Of a DNA stretch of 64,000 nucleotides, positions 16,660 through 25,980 are shown one piece after another (within the stretch, counting starts at the first letter, position 1; every line of letters begins with the position of its first letter). This DNA is from Fidelibacterota bacterium. GTDB taxonomy: Bacteria > Pseudomonadota > Alphaproteobacteria > Rhodospirillales > Rhodospirillaceae. The translations under genes and the position numbers were made by a program. The DNA lies in contig CANJRX010000002.1 in the NCBI GenBank assembly GCA_947476895.1, positions 124,001 through 188,000 of the forward strand. The letters are read 5' to 3'. The notes beneath the pieces are model-generated. The model ran no database searches. It was not told the DNA's origin and saw only the letters and a list, made by a program, of their open reading frames with translations.

Positions 16660-18816
16660 TTAAGGCGCGAGCGCAGGCGCTGTTTTGATGCCGGCATCTT
16701 TCCCGCCCGCCCACGAGCCAAGTTTTTCCTTAAAGGCATCGCGTACCGCCCGCGCCGTTTCCGGCCCGTCGATAATGTATGGCGTGAGAAGCACGATCAG
16801 CTCGGTTCGCACGGAACTGCTCGATCGATTCTTGAACAGGTTGCCAAAAATCGGAATGTCTTTCAGGAACGGCACGCCAGACGCACCTTCATTGAAATCC
16901 TCTCGGATCAAGCCGCCGAGCAGAGCGGTTTGGCCATCGGTGAGAGACAAAGTTGTTTGAATGCTGCGTTGCTGAATAATCGGGCTATCGACTTTAGAAA
17001 CGTTGTTGGCAGCCGCCGAACTGACTTCTTGAGAGACCGTAAGTTCAACGCGACGGCTGGAATTAATGACCGGCTTGATACTGAGAAGAATACCGGTGCT
17101 GCGGTACTGCACATCCTGAAGAATGTTGCTTGTGCCGCCAATGGATCCGGCCGATGCGGTCTGCTGCGTGGTGATAATCGGAACCTGCGAGCCGACTTGA
17201 ATAGAAGCGGCCACGCCGCTGGTCGTCACCAGGCGCGGTGTCGAAAGCACAGATACGCGCGAATTGCTGCTAAGCGCGTTGATGTCGGCAGTGATCTGGC
17301 CATTGCTCCGTAACAACGTGGCAAAGATGCCCGTTTCCGAGATGATTGTGTTGCGGTTGGGAAGATCACGCGCGCCGTCGTCAAAGCCCAACACGACACC
17401 GAGGGACTCGTTTTTGTCGAGCGTAACTTCGGCAACCGTGGCTTCGATCAGCACTTCATAGGGTGCAAGATCCATCTGCTGAACCAGATTTAGAAACTGA
17501 GCGTACTCTTCAGCTGTGCCCTGATAGATGATGGCATTGCGGGACTCATCGACAATCACGCGTTGGCCGCCGGGTGCACCCCGCGGCTGAACCGTCGACG
17601 CCATAGATGCGTTGCTCAGCTGGTTTGTGTTTCCCCCGACCCCCGGTGGCACGGCCTGGGTCTGCGCACCCGCTGCGCCGCCCGCGCCTGATACGCTCAC
17701 GCCGGAACCGAGAATCTGCGCCACGAGGTCCGCCACCTTCGGGGCAGAGGCGTTCTGGACTTGGTAGTACCAGATGCCCTGCTGATTGACGGTCTGCGAC
17801 GGCTGATCCAAATCGGCAGCCCATTGCAGAACGTGCTCCATTGTCGTGTCGTTTGTGGAAAAGGCGATGATCATATTGAGGCGCTGAATGGGAATAAACT
17901 TAATGGCCGTGGGCGCGCCGCCACTCATCCCTGCGCTATAGCCTTCAGCGACCAACACGGTCACAAGCTGCTCGGCCAGCTTGTCCGCGGTCCAATACAC
18001 CGGCGATATCTTCAAGCTGTGATTGCCCGCCATGCTGGGCTGATCGAGAATGTCGATGGTTTCCAAAGCGGCGGCGATATCTTCGCGCTTGCCCATCAAG
18101 AGCAGCCCATTGGCATTGGGAATGCCGCTGAATCGCACGCGGTCTTTCAGGGCCATTTCCAACCAGGCTTGCATGAGCCCGCTTTGCACATTGTGCAGCG
18201 GCGTGAAAAAGAAAATCAGCCGTTGATCGCCAGGCACGGAGGCCAGCGAGCGCGAGCGCACGATTTGCGGCACGTCTTGCTTCGCGGCCGCGCCTTCGAT
18301 GATTCTGTAAACTTTGGTGCTGGCCTGATAGGCGATGGTCAATCCGTAATTGGTCAGAATTTCAGAGACCACACGATAAAACTGATCCGGCGGCATAGCT
18401 TCGGCGGTGCGCAGATAGACCAGCTGGTCTTTCGCAGCGACCGTGGGCTCAATCTCAAAATTTACTTTGAGCAATTCGCCGAACACGGTGTTGACGAATG
18501 CCGGCAGTCTGATGCCTTCGAAATTGACGCTAATGTTTTCGCCGGTCAGCTTTGGCGGCTCAGATGATGAGAACGGCAAGGCCAAGGTGCGTCCCAGAGG
18601 CGGCGCAAGACCTTCCTTCGCGGTCAACGTCTCGTGCTGGTTGCCCTTGCCGGCAAGCAGAACGGCTTCAGTGACCTGCGCGGTTGGCGGCACGTTCAGC
18701 GTCGACGGAAGTTTCGGCTGAGGGATAGTGCAGCTAGCAACGGCTCCCACCAATAGAATCAGCCCTACCCGGCCAAGGCGGGTGAAGTGTGGGACCTTCG
18801 TTTTAGCTTTTTCCAT
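16660..18816 (-). CDS. gspD: Type II secretion secretin with its own lipobox
   Basis: A 718-residue secretin, the outer-membrane channel of the type II system. The N-terminus (LILLVGAVASC, Cys29, Thr at +2) is a lipoprotein signal and not a plain Sec signal, as in the self-piloting liposecretin HxcQ. N-domains with SVNFEGIRLPAFVNTVFGELL and repeated KVADLVAQILGSG-type modules follow. The C-terminal secretin domain has LTDGQTALLGGLIRED and VPFLKDIPIFGNLFK, then a terminal LIVLLTPYII segment. A low-complexity Gly/Ala/Gln linker lies near the middle. It is preceded closely by the gspC-like gene (6 bases). Confidence 0.93.
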   Translation of the reverse strand: MEKAKTKVPHFTRLGRVGLILLVGAVASCTIPQPKLPSTLNVPPTAQVTEAVLLAGKGNQHETLTAKEGLAPPLGRTLALPFSSSEPPKLTGENISVNFEGIRLPAFVNTVFGELLKVNFEIEPTVAAKDQLVYLRTAEAMPPDQFYRVVSEILTNYGLTIAYQASTKVYRIIEGAAAKQDVPQIVRSRSLASVPGDQRLIFFFTPLHNVQSGLMQAWLEMALKDRVRFSGIPNANGLLLMGKREDIAAALETIDILDQPSMAGNHSLKISPVYWTADKLAEQLVTVLVAEGYSAGMSGGAPTAIKFIPIQRLNMIIAFSTNDTTMEHVLQWAADLDQPSQTVNQQGIWYYQVQNASAPKVADLVAQILGSGVSVSGAGGAAGAQTQAVPPGVGGNTNQLSNASMASTVQPRGAPGGQRVIVDESRNAIIYQGTAEEYAQFLNLVQQMDLAPYEVLIEATVAEVTLDKNESLGVVLGFDDGARDLPNRNTIISETGIFATLLRSNGQITADINALSSNSRVSVLSTPRLVTTSGVAASIQVGSQVPIITTQQTASAGSIGGTSNILQDVQYRSTGILLSIKPVINSSRRVELTVSQEVSSAAANNVSKVDSPIIQQRSIQTTLSLTDGQTALLGGLIREDFNEGASGVPFLKDIPIFGNLFKNRSSSSVRTELIVLLTPYIIDGPETARAVRDAFKEKLGSWAGGKDAGIKTAPALAP

Positions 18817-18822
18817 GAAACG

Positions 18823-19335
18823 TCACTTCTTCTCTGTTTGGGTAGCTGTTTGTGTCACTTTAATCGACTGGAACAATTTAATCTCTTGCTCAGTCCCAGC
18901 GATATCAATCTGCAAAGTACCATTCTCAACGCCGATGACCTTCTCGCCGTTCGGTAAAACGTCACCCGCCACAGCCCGCTGAATGCGTTTTCCTTCACTC
19001 AGTTGAATGATTGCGGCATAGGTTTTGCCGCTGCGGACCGTGCCCACGAGCTGCCAGGTTTTCTGGATGGTTTCATCCTTTTTGGCAACGACAGCACGTT
19101 TTCCGTCCCAGATATTCATCGCGGCGACAATCATGCGCTCAGGGCCGGCACGATAAGGCGTCCAATTCGGCACGGCCCAGTTATCGGTCAAATCGGGGTT
19201 CACGACCTGCTTAGAGGCTTGAAAATACCCGTTCGCCCATCCCAAAAGGGCAATGAAGGCCAAGGCCGCGATGTGCGGCAAAAACGGCTTCACAAATGGA
19301 AGCGACGCGCGCAGCTTTTCGATCATCTGATTCAT
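18823..19335 (-). CDS. gspC: Type II secretion inner-membrane protein C-like
   Basis: A 170-residue bitopic protein with a short cytoplasmic N-terminus, one transmembrane helix (about 21-38, HIAALAFIALLGWANGYF) and a periplasmic region. The latter contains WQLVGTVRSGKTYAAIIQLSEG...AGDVLPNGEKVIGVENGTLQI, which matches the homology-region pattern of GspC/PilP proteins that contact the secretin. There is no PDZ domain, so it is a short GspC. It sits between the M-like gene (1-base overlap) and gspD. Confidence 0.75.
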   Translation of the reverse strand: MNQMIEKLRASLPFVKPFLPHIAALAFIALLGWANGYFQASKQVVNPDLTDNWAVPNWTPYRAGPERMIVAAMNIWDGKRAVVAKKDETIQKTWQLVGTVRSGKTYAAIIQLSEGKRIQRAVAGDVLPNGEKVIGVENGTLQIDIAGTEQEIKLFQSIKVTQTATQTEKK

Positions 19336-19976
19336 TACGGCCTCGCCCTGGCGCCTGCAGGCTCGGTATTTCTAATGAATGTCGAAACGTCCATTTCAAG
19401 GCGGTTGTTATTGACGCCCGCCCGAACGATGACGCGATCCACGATGATAATTTTTTCAGCTTCCGAGGCATCGGCTAGAACGTTGATAAGAACGTTTTGG
19501 TCGAACGTCGCGATGACCTTTGCAGTCATCCGCTGCAAGCCCGCAAGCGTTGGGGTCGTCTGCCCATCCCGTCCGACGGCTGGACTGCGCGTCATTTGAA
19601 CGCCCTGGATGGTACCGCCGTGGCGGCTGAAATGGGTCCGCAACCAGGTTTCAAATCCGGCTTCCGCCAATCCTGGCGTCGGCGCATCCCAGAGGCGCGT
19701 GTTCAGTTGGGCTTTCAGTGCGCGCGTGGTCTCAAGGCGCTTGGGCCATTGATCGCCCGTGACCTCGGCCTGCAGACGCGCAAAGCTAGCCTTTGAGGCT
19801 GCCAGCTGCTGACTCTTACTCGCGGTCACGGTCCAAAATCCATAAACACCCATGAGTAGCGTAAGAGCGCCGGCGGCCGCGAGCAGGCCGACCAGACGAT
19901 CGTTGCTGACCATCTCCTGGCTGACGTGCCGGCGGAAGTAGTCGAGCGCCGGCGTAAATACGTTCGGAAGATTCAT
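19335..19976 (-). CDS. gspM: Type II secretion protein M-like
   Basis: A 213-residue protein with a cytoplasmic N-terminus, one transmembrane segment (about 28-49, LVGLLAAAGALTLLMGVYGFW) and a periplasmic coiled-coil then ferredoxin-like tail. This is the PilO/GspM architecture. Sequence similarity to GspM is weak by eye, and the call rests on topology and position between gspL and gspC. GspM stabilises GspL and the assembly platform. Its stop overlaps the gspC start by one base. Confidence 0.65.
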   Translation of the reverse strand: MNLPNVFTPALDYFRRHVSQEMVSNDRLVGLLAAAGALTLLMGVYGFWTVTASKSQQLAASKASFARLQAEVTGDQWPKRLETTRALKAQLNTRLWDAPTPGLAEAGFETWLRTHFSRHGGTIQGVQMTRSPAVGRDGQTTPTLAGLQRMTAKVIATFDQNVLINVLADASEAEKIIIVDRVIVRAGVNNNRLEMDVSTFIRNTEPAGARARP

Positions 19977-19977
19977 A

Positions 19978-21108
19978 CTACTTGCTCACGCTTTTTGTCT
20001 GTTTCGGCAGCACATCCATTCGGACGCGCACAAGGCCTTCCTGCGGAAGGCGCGAGGCCGAAACGTTTGTAAAGGCGCCGCTTTTCTCAAAGGTGGTTAT
20101 GAGGAATGTCGGGTCCAGATCACTCTCTTTTTCCGACCGCAGCGTGAGCGAAAGCGTTCCAATGTCGTATGTCCATTCCGGGATCTTGACGTTGAGGTTC
20201 TGCAGCAAGCTGAGACCGATGATCATGGTCTCGTATTGGCTGGGGTAAACTTCAAGCGACAGGTAGTCCTCAATCTCGTCGAGGCTGCTCAGCGCGTCGG
20301 TCCGCACTTTGCGCACGCCTTGGGTTTCAATCGCCAAGGCTTCGGCTCGGTTCTGGACACGGGCATTGGCAAAGGCAAGCGTCGTGTATTCAAATGCAAA
20401 ATACACAAAGGGTGCTGCGATCACTGCGGCGATGGCGGCGGCGTAGCGTGGATCTTCCAGCAAAGTCCATGTGGCGCCTAAATAGCCATCTTGCTTGAGC
20501 CAAGGCGCATCTAAGAACTCTGCCGGCGACGGTTCGGGGACGCTTCCTCCGGTCTGATCGAGCGGTAAGCCCGCCGACCTCAAAAACATATTCCACTCGA
20601 TTTGGCTGGGCGCTTTAGGCCACCAGCGGCTGAAGCTTAGAAAACCCTGCTGCCAGACTTGGGCTTCAAAACCGTCGAGGGCCGCGACAAGGCGCACGCC
20701 GTTTTCGTACGGCGTGCGGATGAAGGTTTCCGGATAAACGGTGCAGCGGCGTTCATTCAGTCTGGCTTCGGCAATGGTGCTTTTTATTTCGTCTTCATTC
20801 CACGCATAGACGCTGGCTTTGTTGCCGGACCACTGCGCGACATATTTAACATTCGGAAACGGCGCCCAGCGGCGAACCTGGACGCGCAGCATCGCATTCC
20901 GCTTGTTCTCCGGAATGTCCGATGGAAACGTAAATACGCTCTGCCGTGTAGAACGGCGGCTAACGACCCAGAAAACCCGGCTGTTGGGGTTTAGCGTTTC
21001 CGTCGTTTGACCCGCCCGATAAATCAATACTTTCGGGGGTTGGGAAAATCGCTTGTGGGTCGAGGTGAGCCAGCGCTGAGCGGTATTGAGGAGGGATTGT
21101 GATTGCAT
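19978..21108 (-). CDS. gspL: Type II secretion protein L-like (cytoplasmic-domain platform protein)
   Basis: A 376-residue protein. The cytoplasmic part (1-240) has SVFTFPSDIPENKRNAMLRVQVRRWAPF, as in GspL/PilM-PilN proteins, followed by a transmembrane helix (YAAAIAAVIAAPFVYFAFEY) and a periplasmic ferredoxin-like tail with IGTLSLTLRSE. It would couple the GspE ATPase to the membrane platform. The ATG at 21108 is favoured over an ATG 39 bases upstream. Either start leaves a long overlap with the gspK reading frame, about 149 bases or more. Confidence 0.7.
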   Translation of the reverse strand: MQSQSLLNTAQRWLTSTHKRFSQPPKVLIYRAGQTTETLNPNSRVFWVVSRRSTRQSVFTFPSDIPENKRNAMLRVQVRRWAPFPNVKYVAQWSGNKASVYAWNEDEIKSTIAEARLNERRCTVYPETFIRTPYENGVRLVAALDGFEAQVWQQGFLSFSRWWPKAPSQIEWNMFLRSAGLPLDQTGGSVPEPSPAEFLDAPWLKQDGYLGATWTLLEDPRYAAAIAAVIAAPFVYFAFEYTTLAFANARVQNRAEALAIETQGVRKVRTDALSSLDEIEDYLSLEVYPSQYETMIIGLSLLQNLNVKIPEWTYDIGTLSLTLRSEKESDLDPTFLITTFEKSGAFTNVSASRLPQEGLVRVRMDVLPKQTKSVSK

Positions 21109-22117
21109 AGTCAACTCGCCAAGGTCGCGTCTGTGAAGTGGTTTCAAGTGTTAAAGAAAAGCGTGTGCGCTGCCCGGTATTTTTCTCCATCACATCCACG
21201 ATAACGCAAGATCCGGGCAAGAATGTATAAAAGAACGGCTCATCCGTAACGAGGATATCTGCGGCTGCGCCAAACTCCCTGATATTCCGAAAGGGCTTAT
21301 CGAAGCGGGCCGTTACAGCCTGTTCGGCCTTTTCCAGGGTCAGGCCGCGCACATTCGCTATCAGGGCTTGTGCGGGGGCCGTATTGGGGTTGAAGCCGGC
21401 CGCCTGACAGGTTGTGAAAAGCGGGGTCTCCATATCGGCCTTCCAAAGCTCGCCCAGCTTCTCCCAGCCCATGACTCGCTGAAGTTCGAAGGGGGTCATC
21501 AGAAAGCCATTGGCGGGAGGGGGGAGTTCAGCCCGTTCATATTGGGTTTTTTCAGCGCCGGCGAGGCGCGTCAAATCATCATCGTCGACGTAGTCCAAAA
21601 GCGCATCGATCAGAGCGTTGGCTTCGGTATCTGCAACGCCGAACGTCGCAAGAAAACGACGCAGGTTTGTGGGTGTCGCGATGTTGAGATTGAAGAGGCC
21701 CGTGCCGTCTTGAATGCTCACAACCATGTTGGGGTCGTTTTGCACGATGTAGGGACGTCCGTCGAACTTCAGGGTTTTTCCTGAATCAGACGCGCCCGTC
21801 ATGATGGCGCCGAAATCATTGATGTTGGCGAAGGTAATCTCGGGTCCGACTTCCAGGCCGCGCGTGCTGACCGGACGCGTCCCGATGAGATAGACCAATT
21901 CATTGCGAATGTTGGACTGCGTCAGTGCAAGCTCGGTGCGGCGCGCCAAAGCCTGAGAGTCAGCAACGGTTCTGGCCACCCACACATTCACCGAGGCGGC
22001 GACCAGGCCCATGATGGCAATCATCCACAACGTGAGCGGCAAAATGAATCCGCTGGCGGCGCTCTTGCGTAGGCGCGCGCAGCATCCGTCCCAATCTGTT
22101 GTGGCCGCCAGTCTCAT
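20960..22117 (-). CDS. gspK: Type II secretion minor pseudopilin K
   Basis: A 385-residue pseudopilin. The leader ends in SGFILPLTLWMIAIMGLVAASV, a hydrophobic pilin helix in which position +5 is not Glu, as expected for GspK. The large periplasmic part carries GTGLFNLNIATPTNLRRFL, helix-hairpin-helix-like segments and FNPNTAPAQALIANVRGLT, all GspK features. GspK caps the pseudopilus with GspI and GspJ. It is the first gene of the leftward K-L-M-C-D unit; the C-terminal 50 codons overlap gspL. Confidence 0.88.
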   Translation of the reverse strand: MRLAATTDWDGCCARLRKSAASGFILPLTLWMIAIMGLVAASVNVWVARTVADSQALARRTELALTQSNIRNELVYLIGTRPVSTRGLEVGPEITFANINDFGAIMTGASDSGKTLKFDGRPYIVQNDPNMVVSIQDGTGLFNLNIATPTNLRRFLATFGVADTEANALIDALLDYVDDDDLTRLAGAEKTQYERAELPPPANGFLMTPFELQRVMGWEKLGELWKADMETPLFTTCQAAGFNPNTAPAQALIANVRGLTLEKAEQAVTARFDKPFRNIREFGAAADILVTDEPFFYTFLPGSCVIVDVMEKNTGQRTRFSLTLETTSQTRPWRVDYAITIPPQYRSALAHLDPQAIFPTPESIDLSGGSNDGNAKPQQPGFLGR

Positions 22118-22280
22118 GTCATATCCAGAATTTTTTGCCGCTAACGAAGTGGAAAATGTCCTTCAAGACATCCCGGCGGCGATCATTTTTTGCAGCGTCA
22201 TAACCCCTGCAAATATCACCGCAACGGTAGGGTCATCTGCCTCGATTCCTTAGTTAATTTGCTGTAACGGCTGCCCGGCT

Positions 22281-24164
22281 TTAGGGGTGTTTCCGCAAGC
22301 TTTCCGTAACGCGCGCAATAACATCCTGCCACGCACCATGCTTACTTTGGCGGAAAAGCGTCGCGCTGGGATACCAAGGGGTGTGGTCGGTCTCGCGCAT
22401 CCAATACCACAGATTGCCGGCCCCGGCCGGAATCAGGATCCAGGTTGGTCGCCCCAAAGCTGCGGCGAGATGGGCCGTCGTACTGCTGACAGAGATTACA
22501 AGATCGCAAGCTGCGGCTAAGGCCGCGACACCGTCGATATCTTCGCGCAAATCGAGACCGTCTATGTGCGCAATGGATATGCCGAGTTCCTTTTCAAGGG
22601 CAGCGCGCTCGGCCGTCGTGTCACCGTACTGCAGGTCGACAAATTGCACATCTCGCGCTTGTAGAATTGGCGCCCATTGCAGAAGGTCGAGTGTCTTGTG
22701 TAAGCCGATTTTTGCTGCACGGCTGATCCAGGATACGCCGACGATCAGGCGGCCATTACTCAAGGTCTCGAGCTGCGCCCTGTAACTTGCGCGGCGCTGT
22801 TCATCGGCGGCGAGGTATCCGTTGTGGGCGGGAAAGCGCGTGAGGTCGGGCCGCAGCCACTGGCCCAGACTAGCAAGGGAGCTTTGCCAGCGAATATCGC
22901 TGCGCTGTGTCGCTTCATCCGGCGGGTTTTGCTTGGCGACGGCTTTAACGCCAGGGAACGAGCGCTCAAAAAGTGAGATAAGCCTTTTATCGGTTTCCAT
23001 GACGACTTTGTGGCCGCGTGCGATCACGTCGGGGATCATGCTGGCATAGAGCACTTTGTCGCCAACACCCTGTTCGCCCCAGACCAGCACAGCGCCTTCG
23101 CCGCCTTCGCCGCGCCATGGGGGATAAGGGAAATCGCGCAAGCCCAGTTCGGGCACATTGCGCCGCCAACGGCATTCATAGGCTTCCCAGCCCGCCTTAA
23201 AATCACCGCGCATCAGCATCAGCAGGGCTGCGTTGAGTTCGGCTTCTACAAAATCGGCTTTGAGGCCGTGCGCGTTTTGGAACCGTTCAAGGGCTTCATC
23301 GTCGCGCCCTGTGATCTGCAGCGCGACACCTTCGTTGTGCCGCGCTTCGGCCATGGTGGGGCGCAACGCGAGCGCTTTGGCGTAGCTCTCCATGGCTTCG
23401 TCGAACTGACCTTTATCGCGCAAGGCCGCGCCAAGATTATTGAAGGGGGCGGGGTCTTTTGGATTGAGTGCAATGGCAGTTCGGGCGTGAGCGATGGCTT
23501 CGTCGAGGTGACCTAGATCGTGTAAAACCGCGCCGAAGTTGATGTGCGCTTCCACAAGGTCGGGCATGATCGCCAAGGCTTGCTGGAAGCAGGCCGCGGC
23601 TCTCTCAAGCTTACCTGCGTCTTTCAGGACAACGCCGAGATTGTAGTGCGCCCGGCCATGGTTGGGCTGCAGCGCGATCGCTTTTTGGAAACTCGCAGCA
23701 GCTTCATTTAAGCGGCCCAAAGCTTGCATGGTGTTGCCCAGGTTGTTGTGGGCTGACGCGTTGGCAGGTTGCAGCGCTATGGCCTGGGTGTAGCGCGCTG
23801 CCGCATCCTCCAGACGATCCAGACTGCGAAGGGCGTTGCCAAGGGCAAACAGAGCGCCATAAGACCGCGGATCCAGCGCCAGGGCTTGTTCCAATTTCTG
23901 AACGGCTTCAGCACTCCGGCCCGCCGCCTGCAAAGACACGCCCAAATTGCTTAAGTACGCCGCGTTCGGCCCGCTTATGCTTAAAGCCCGCTCGATATTC
24001 TGGACCGCCGTAGCGGCCTGGCCGCGTTGCTGGGCCAAAACTCCCGACAGGTGCCAAGCATCGGCGTTGCGAGGCTCGGCCTTTAGAACGCCACGGTACC
24101 CGCGCTCGGCCTCGTCCAGCCGGCCGGCTTTGTGTGCCTCATAAGCCGATACAAATTTACTCAC
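22281..24164 (-). CDS. TPR protein with C-terminal GT9-like glycosyltransferase domain (copy 1)
   Basis: About 627 residues. Roughly nine TPR units fill 1-330, then the linker GWEAYECRW and a GT9/heptosyltransferase-like domain to the end. Domain marks are EQGVGDKVLYASMIP (about 364-378), GVSWISRAAKIGLHKTLDL, FVDLQYGDTTAERAALE, VISVSSTTAHLAAALGRP and TPWYPSATLF. The GTG at 24164 is preferred to the GTG at 24197 because translation from it aligns with the start of the close paralogue at 34957-36963. Acceptor proteins are probably bound by the TPR superhelix, as in OGT. Donor sugar is unknown; heptose is suggested by the GT9-like fold and the heptose genes nearby. Confidence 0.82.
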   Translation of the reverse strand: MSKFVSAYEAHKAGRLDEAERGYRGVLKAEPRNADAWHLSGVLAQQRGQAATAVQNIERALSISGPNAAYLSNLGVSLQAAGRSAEAVQKLEQALALDPRSYGALFALGNALRSLDRLEDAAARYTQAIALQPANASAHNNLGNTMQALGRLNEAAASFQKAIALQPNHGRAHYNLGVVLKDAGKLERAAACFQQALAIMPDLVEAHINFGAVLHDLGHLDEAIAHARTAIALNPKDPAPFNNLGAALRDKGQFDEAMESYAKALALRPTMAEARHNEGVALQITGRDDEALERFQNAHGLKADFVEAELNAALLMLMRGDFKAGWEAYECRWRRNVPELGLRDFPYPPWRGEGGEGAVLVWGEQGVGDKVLYASMIPDVIARGHKVVMETDKRLISLFERSFPGVKAVAKQNPPDEATQRSDIRWQSSLASLGQWLRPDLTRFPAHNGYLAADEQRRASYRAQLETLSNGRLIVGVSWISRAAKIGLHKTLDLLQWAPILQARDVQFVDLQYGDTTAERAALEKELGISIAHIDGLDLREDIDGVAALAAACDLVISVSSTTAHLAAALGRPTWILIPAGAGNLWYWMRETDHTPWYPSATLFRQSKHGAWQDVIARVTESLRKHP

Positions 24165-24294
24165 AGGCAGGTCCCATTCACGTTTCGTATCTAACACTAT
24201 AGGGGTATGGCAATGCCATCCTCCTCGTTCTCAACGGGCCTGCGAGGGTTTACGGTGGTTGACTTTCGATACCCATCGCCCGACTTAGTTGATC

Positions 24295-25980
24295 ATGACC
24301 CGCAAAGCTCACTTTTCAGCGCAGACGGCATCGACCAAGGCCGACACGATCGCCAAAACGATCGCCATGGGACAGTCCCACCATAATCAGGGACACCTCG
24401 GGCTGGCGGAAGCTTGCTATCGCCAAGTGCTGTCGCTTGATGCAAACGACGTCAATGCGCTGCATCTCCTGGGTGTCGTGGCGCTGCAATCCAATAAATT
24501 TGAAGACGCCATCCGGCTTATAAAAAGCGCAGCCAGCAAGCGGCCGCGGGAATTTCCGATCCTCGTCAACCTCGGTGCCGCCTTCCGCGCTGCCGGACAA
24601 AATGCCGAGGCGGTGAAAATTTATGAAACCGCTATCAAACTCAATCCGAAATCGTCCGCAGTGCATTTCAATCTTGGCAAAGCCTTTATGGATTTGGGCG
24701 ACTTTGAAAAGTCGATTGCGTCCTATGCACGCAGCATTGCACTCGATCCAAAAGATCCGGACGCCTACATCAACATAGGCAACGTTTACAAGGCGAAGGG
24801 TGAAGGCGATGCCGCCATCGCCGCCTACGAGAAAGCCTTACGGCTCACGCCTATTGCAACAGCATTCGGTAATATTGGCGCGGTGCTGATCGATCGCTCG
24901 CAATTTGAAGAAGCCCTTGTCATGCTGGATAAGGCGCTCGCCCTTGATCCCAAGGACAGCGACATAAAACTCAAACGCGCGCTGACAGCGTTACGCCTCG
25001 CGCGATTCAAAGAAGGCTGGTCCGACTACGAAATCCGTTTTCTGTCTGACAAAGAGCGCATCGCGCGGTGCCCGCCGCCGCCGAACTATTGGCGTGGTGA
25101 GGATTTAGGCGGCAAGACGATTTTGGTGTCGTCCGAACAAGGCCTCGGCGACGAAATTCTTTACGCGAGCCTGCTTCCCGATCTAATTGCGCGGGCCGGC
25201 CGCTGCATTTTCGAATGTTCCGCGCGCATGGTGCCGGTGTTCAAACGCTCGTTTCCTGAAGCGACAGTGCTCGCGTACCAGAAGCCTGGCCAATCCACGA
25301 CGCCTGCCGCGGGCCTCGACTTTCAAACGACGATCTGCAGTCTAGGCCAATATTTCCGCCCTGATTTTAATCATTTTCCGCGTCACGACGGCTACTTGAA
25401 AGCCGATGCAGCGCGTGTCGCGTCCCTGCGCGCGCGCTATGAAGCAATAGCGCCCGGACATCTGATCGTTGGTGTGTCCTGGAGCAGCAAAAACCAATCT
25501 TTCGGGGGTTCAAAAAGCGCTGACTTGTCGTCTTGGGCCGATGTCTTAAATGTTCCAGGCGTGACGTTCGTTAACCTGCAGTACGGTGATTGCGCGGCCG
25601 ATTTAAAAGCGGTGAAGGATGCGTTAGGCGTCGATGTTTTTCACGACACCGAAGTTGATCCACTGAAAGATATGGACGCATTTTTCGCGCAGGTTGCCGC
25701 GATGGATTTGGTCATCACCACATCCAACACCACGGTGCATGTCGCCGGCAGCCTCAATGTCCCGACGTGGCTTTTACTTCCCAGCGGATCAGCGTGCCTG
25801 TGGTATTGGTTCACCGAACGCGAAGACACACCCTGGTACCCCTCGGTCAAGTTGTTCCGCCGCCCCGCCATCGAACCCGGCAAAAAAAGCGGTGAGGTGT
25901 GGTGGCGTGACGGCATTGCCCGTATGAGTGCGCTTCTTACGCAACGGCAAAAACCGCCGCCGGATCTTTCAACATCGTGA
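24295..25980 (+). CDS. TPR protein with C-terminal GT9-like glycosyltransferase domain (copy 2)
   Basis: A 561-residue protein. About six TPRs span 30-235, with the linker EGWSDYEIRF, then the GT domain with EQGLGDEILYASLLP (about 281-295), GVSWSSKNQSFGGSKSADL, FVNLQYGDCAADL and VITTSNTTVHVAGSLNVP. The ATG at 24295 is used; a TTG six bases upstream is in frame, and neither has a clear Shine-Dalgarno. It overlaps the next gene by GTGA, so the two are co-translated. Its GT domain is closest to that of copy 3. Confidence 0.82.
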   Translation: MTRKAHFSAQTASTKADTIAKTIAMGQSHHNQGHLGLAEACYRQVLSLDANDVNALHLLGVVALQSNKFEDAIRLIKSAASKRPREFPILVNLGAAFRAAGQNAEAVKIYETAIKLNPKSSAVHFNLGKAFMDLGDFEKSIASYARSIALDPKDPDAYINIGNVYKAKGEGDAAIAAYEKALRLTPIATAFGNIGAVLIDRSQFEEALVMLDKALALDPKDSDIKLKRALTALRLARFKEGWSDYEIRFLSDKERIARCPPPPNYWRGEDLGGKTILVSSEQGLGDEILYASLLPDLIARAGRCIFECSARMVPVFKRSFPEATVLAYQKPGQSTTPAAGLDFQTTICSLGQYFRPDFNHFPRHDGYLKADAARVASLRARYEAIAPGHLIVGVSWSSKNQSFGGSKSADLSSWADVLNVPGVTFVNLQYGDCAADLKAVKDALGVDVFHDTEVDPLKDMDAFFAQVAAMDLVITTSNTTVHVAGSLNVPTWLLLPSGSACLWYWFTEREDTPWYPSVKLFRRPAIEPGKKSGEVWWRDGIARMSALLTQRQKPPPDLSTS

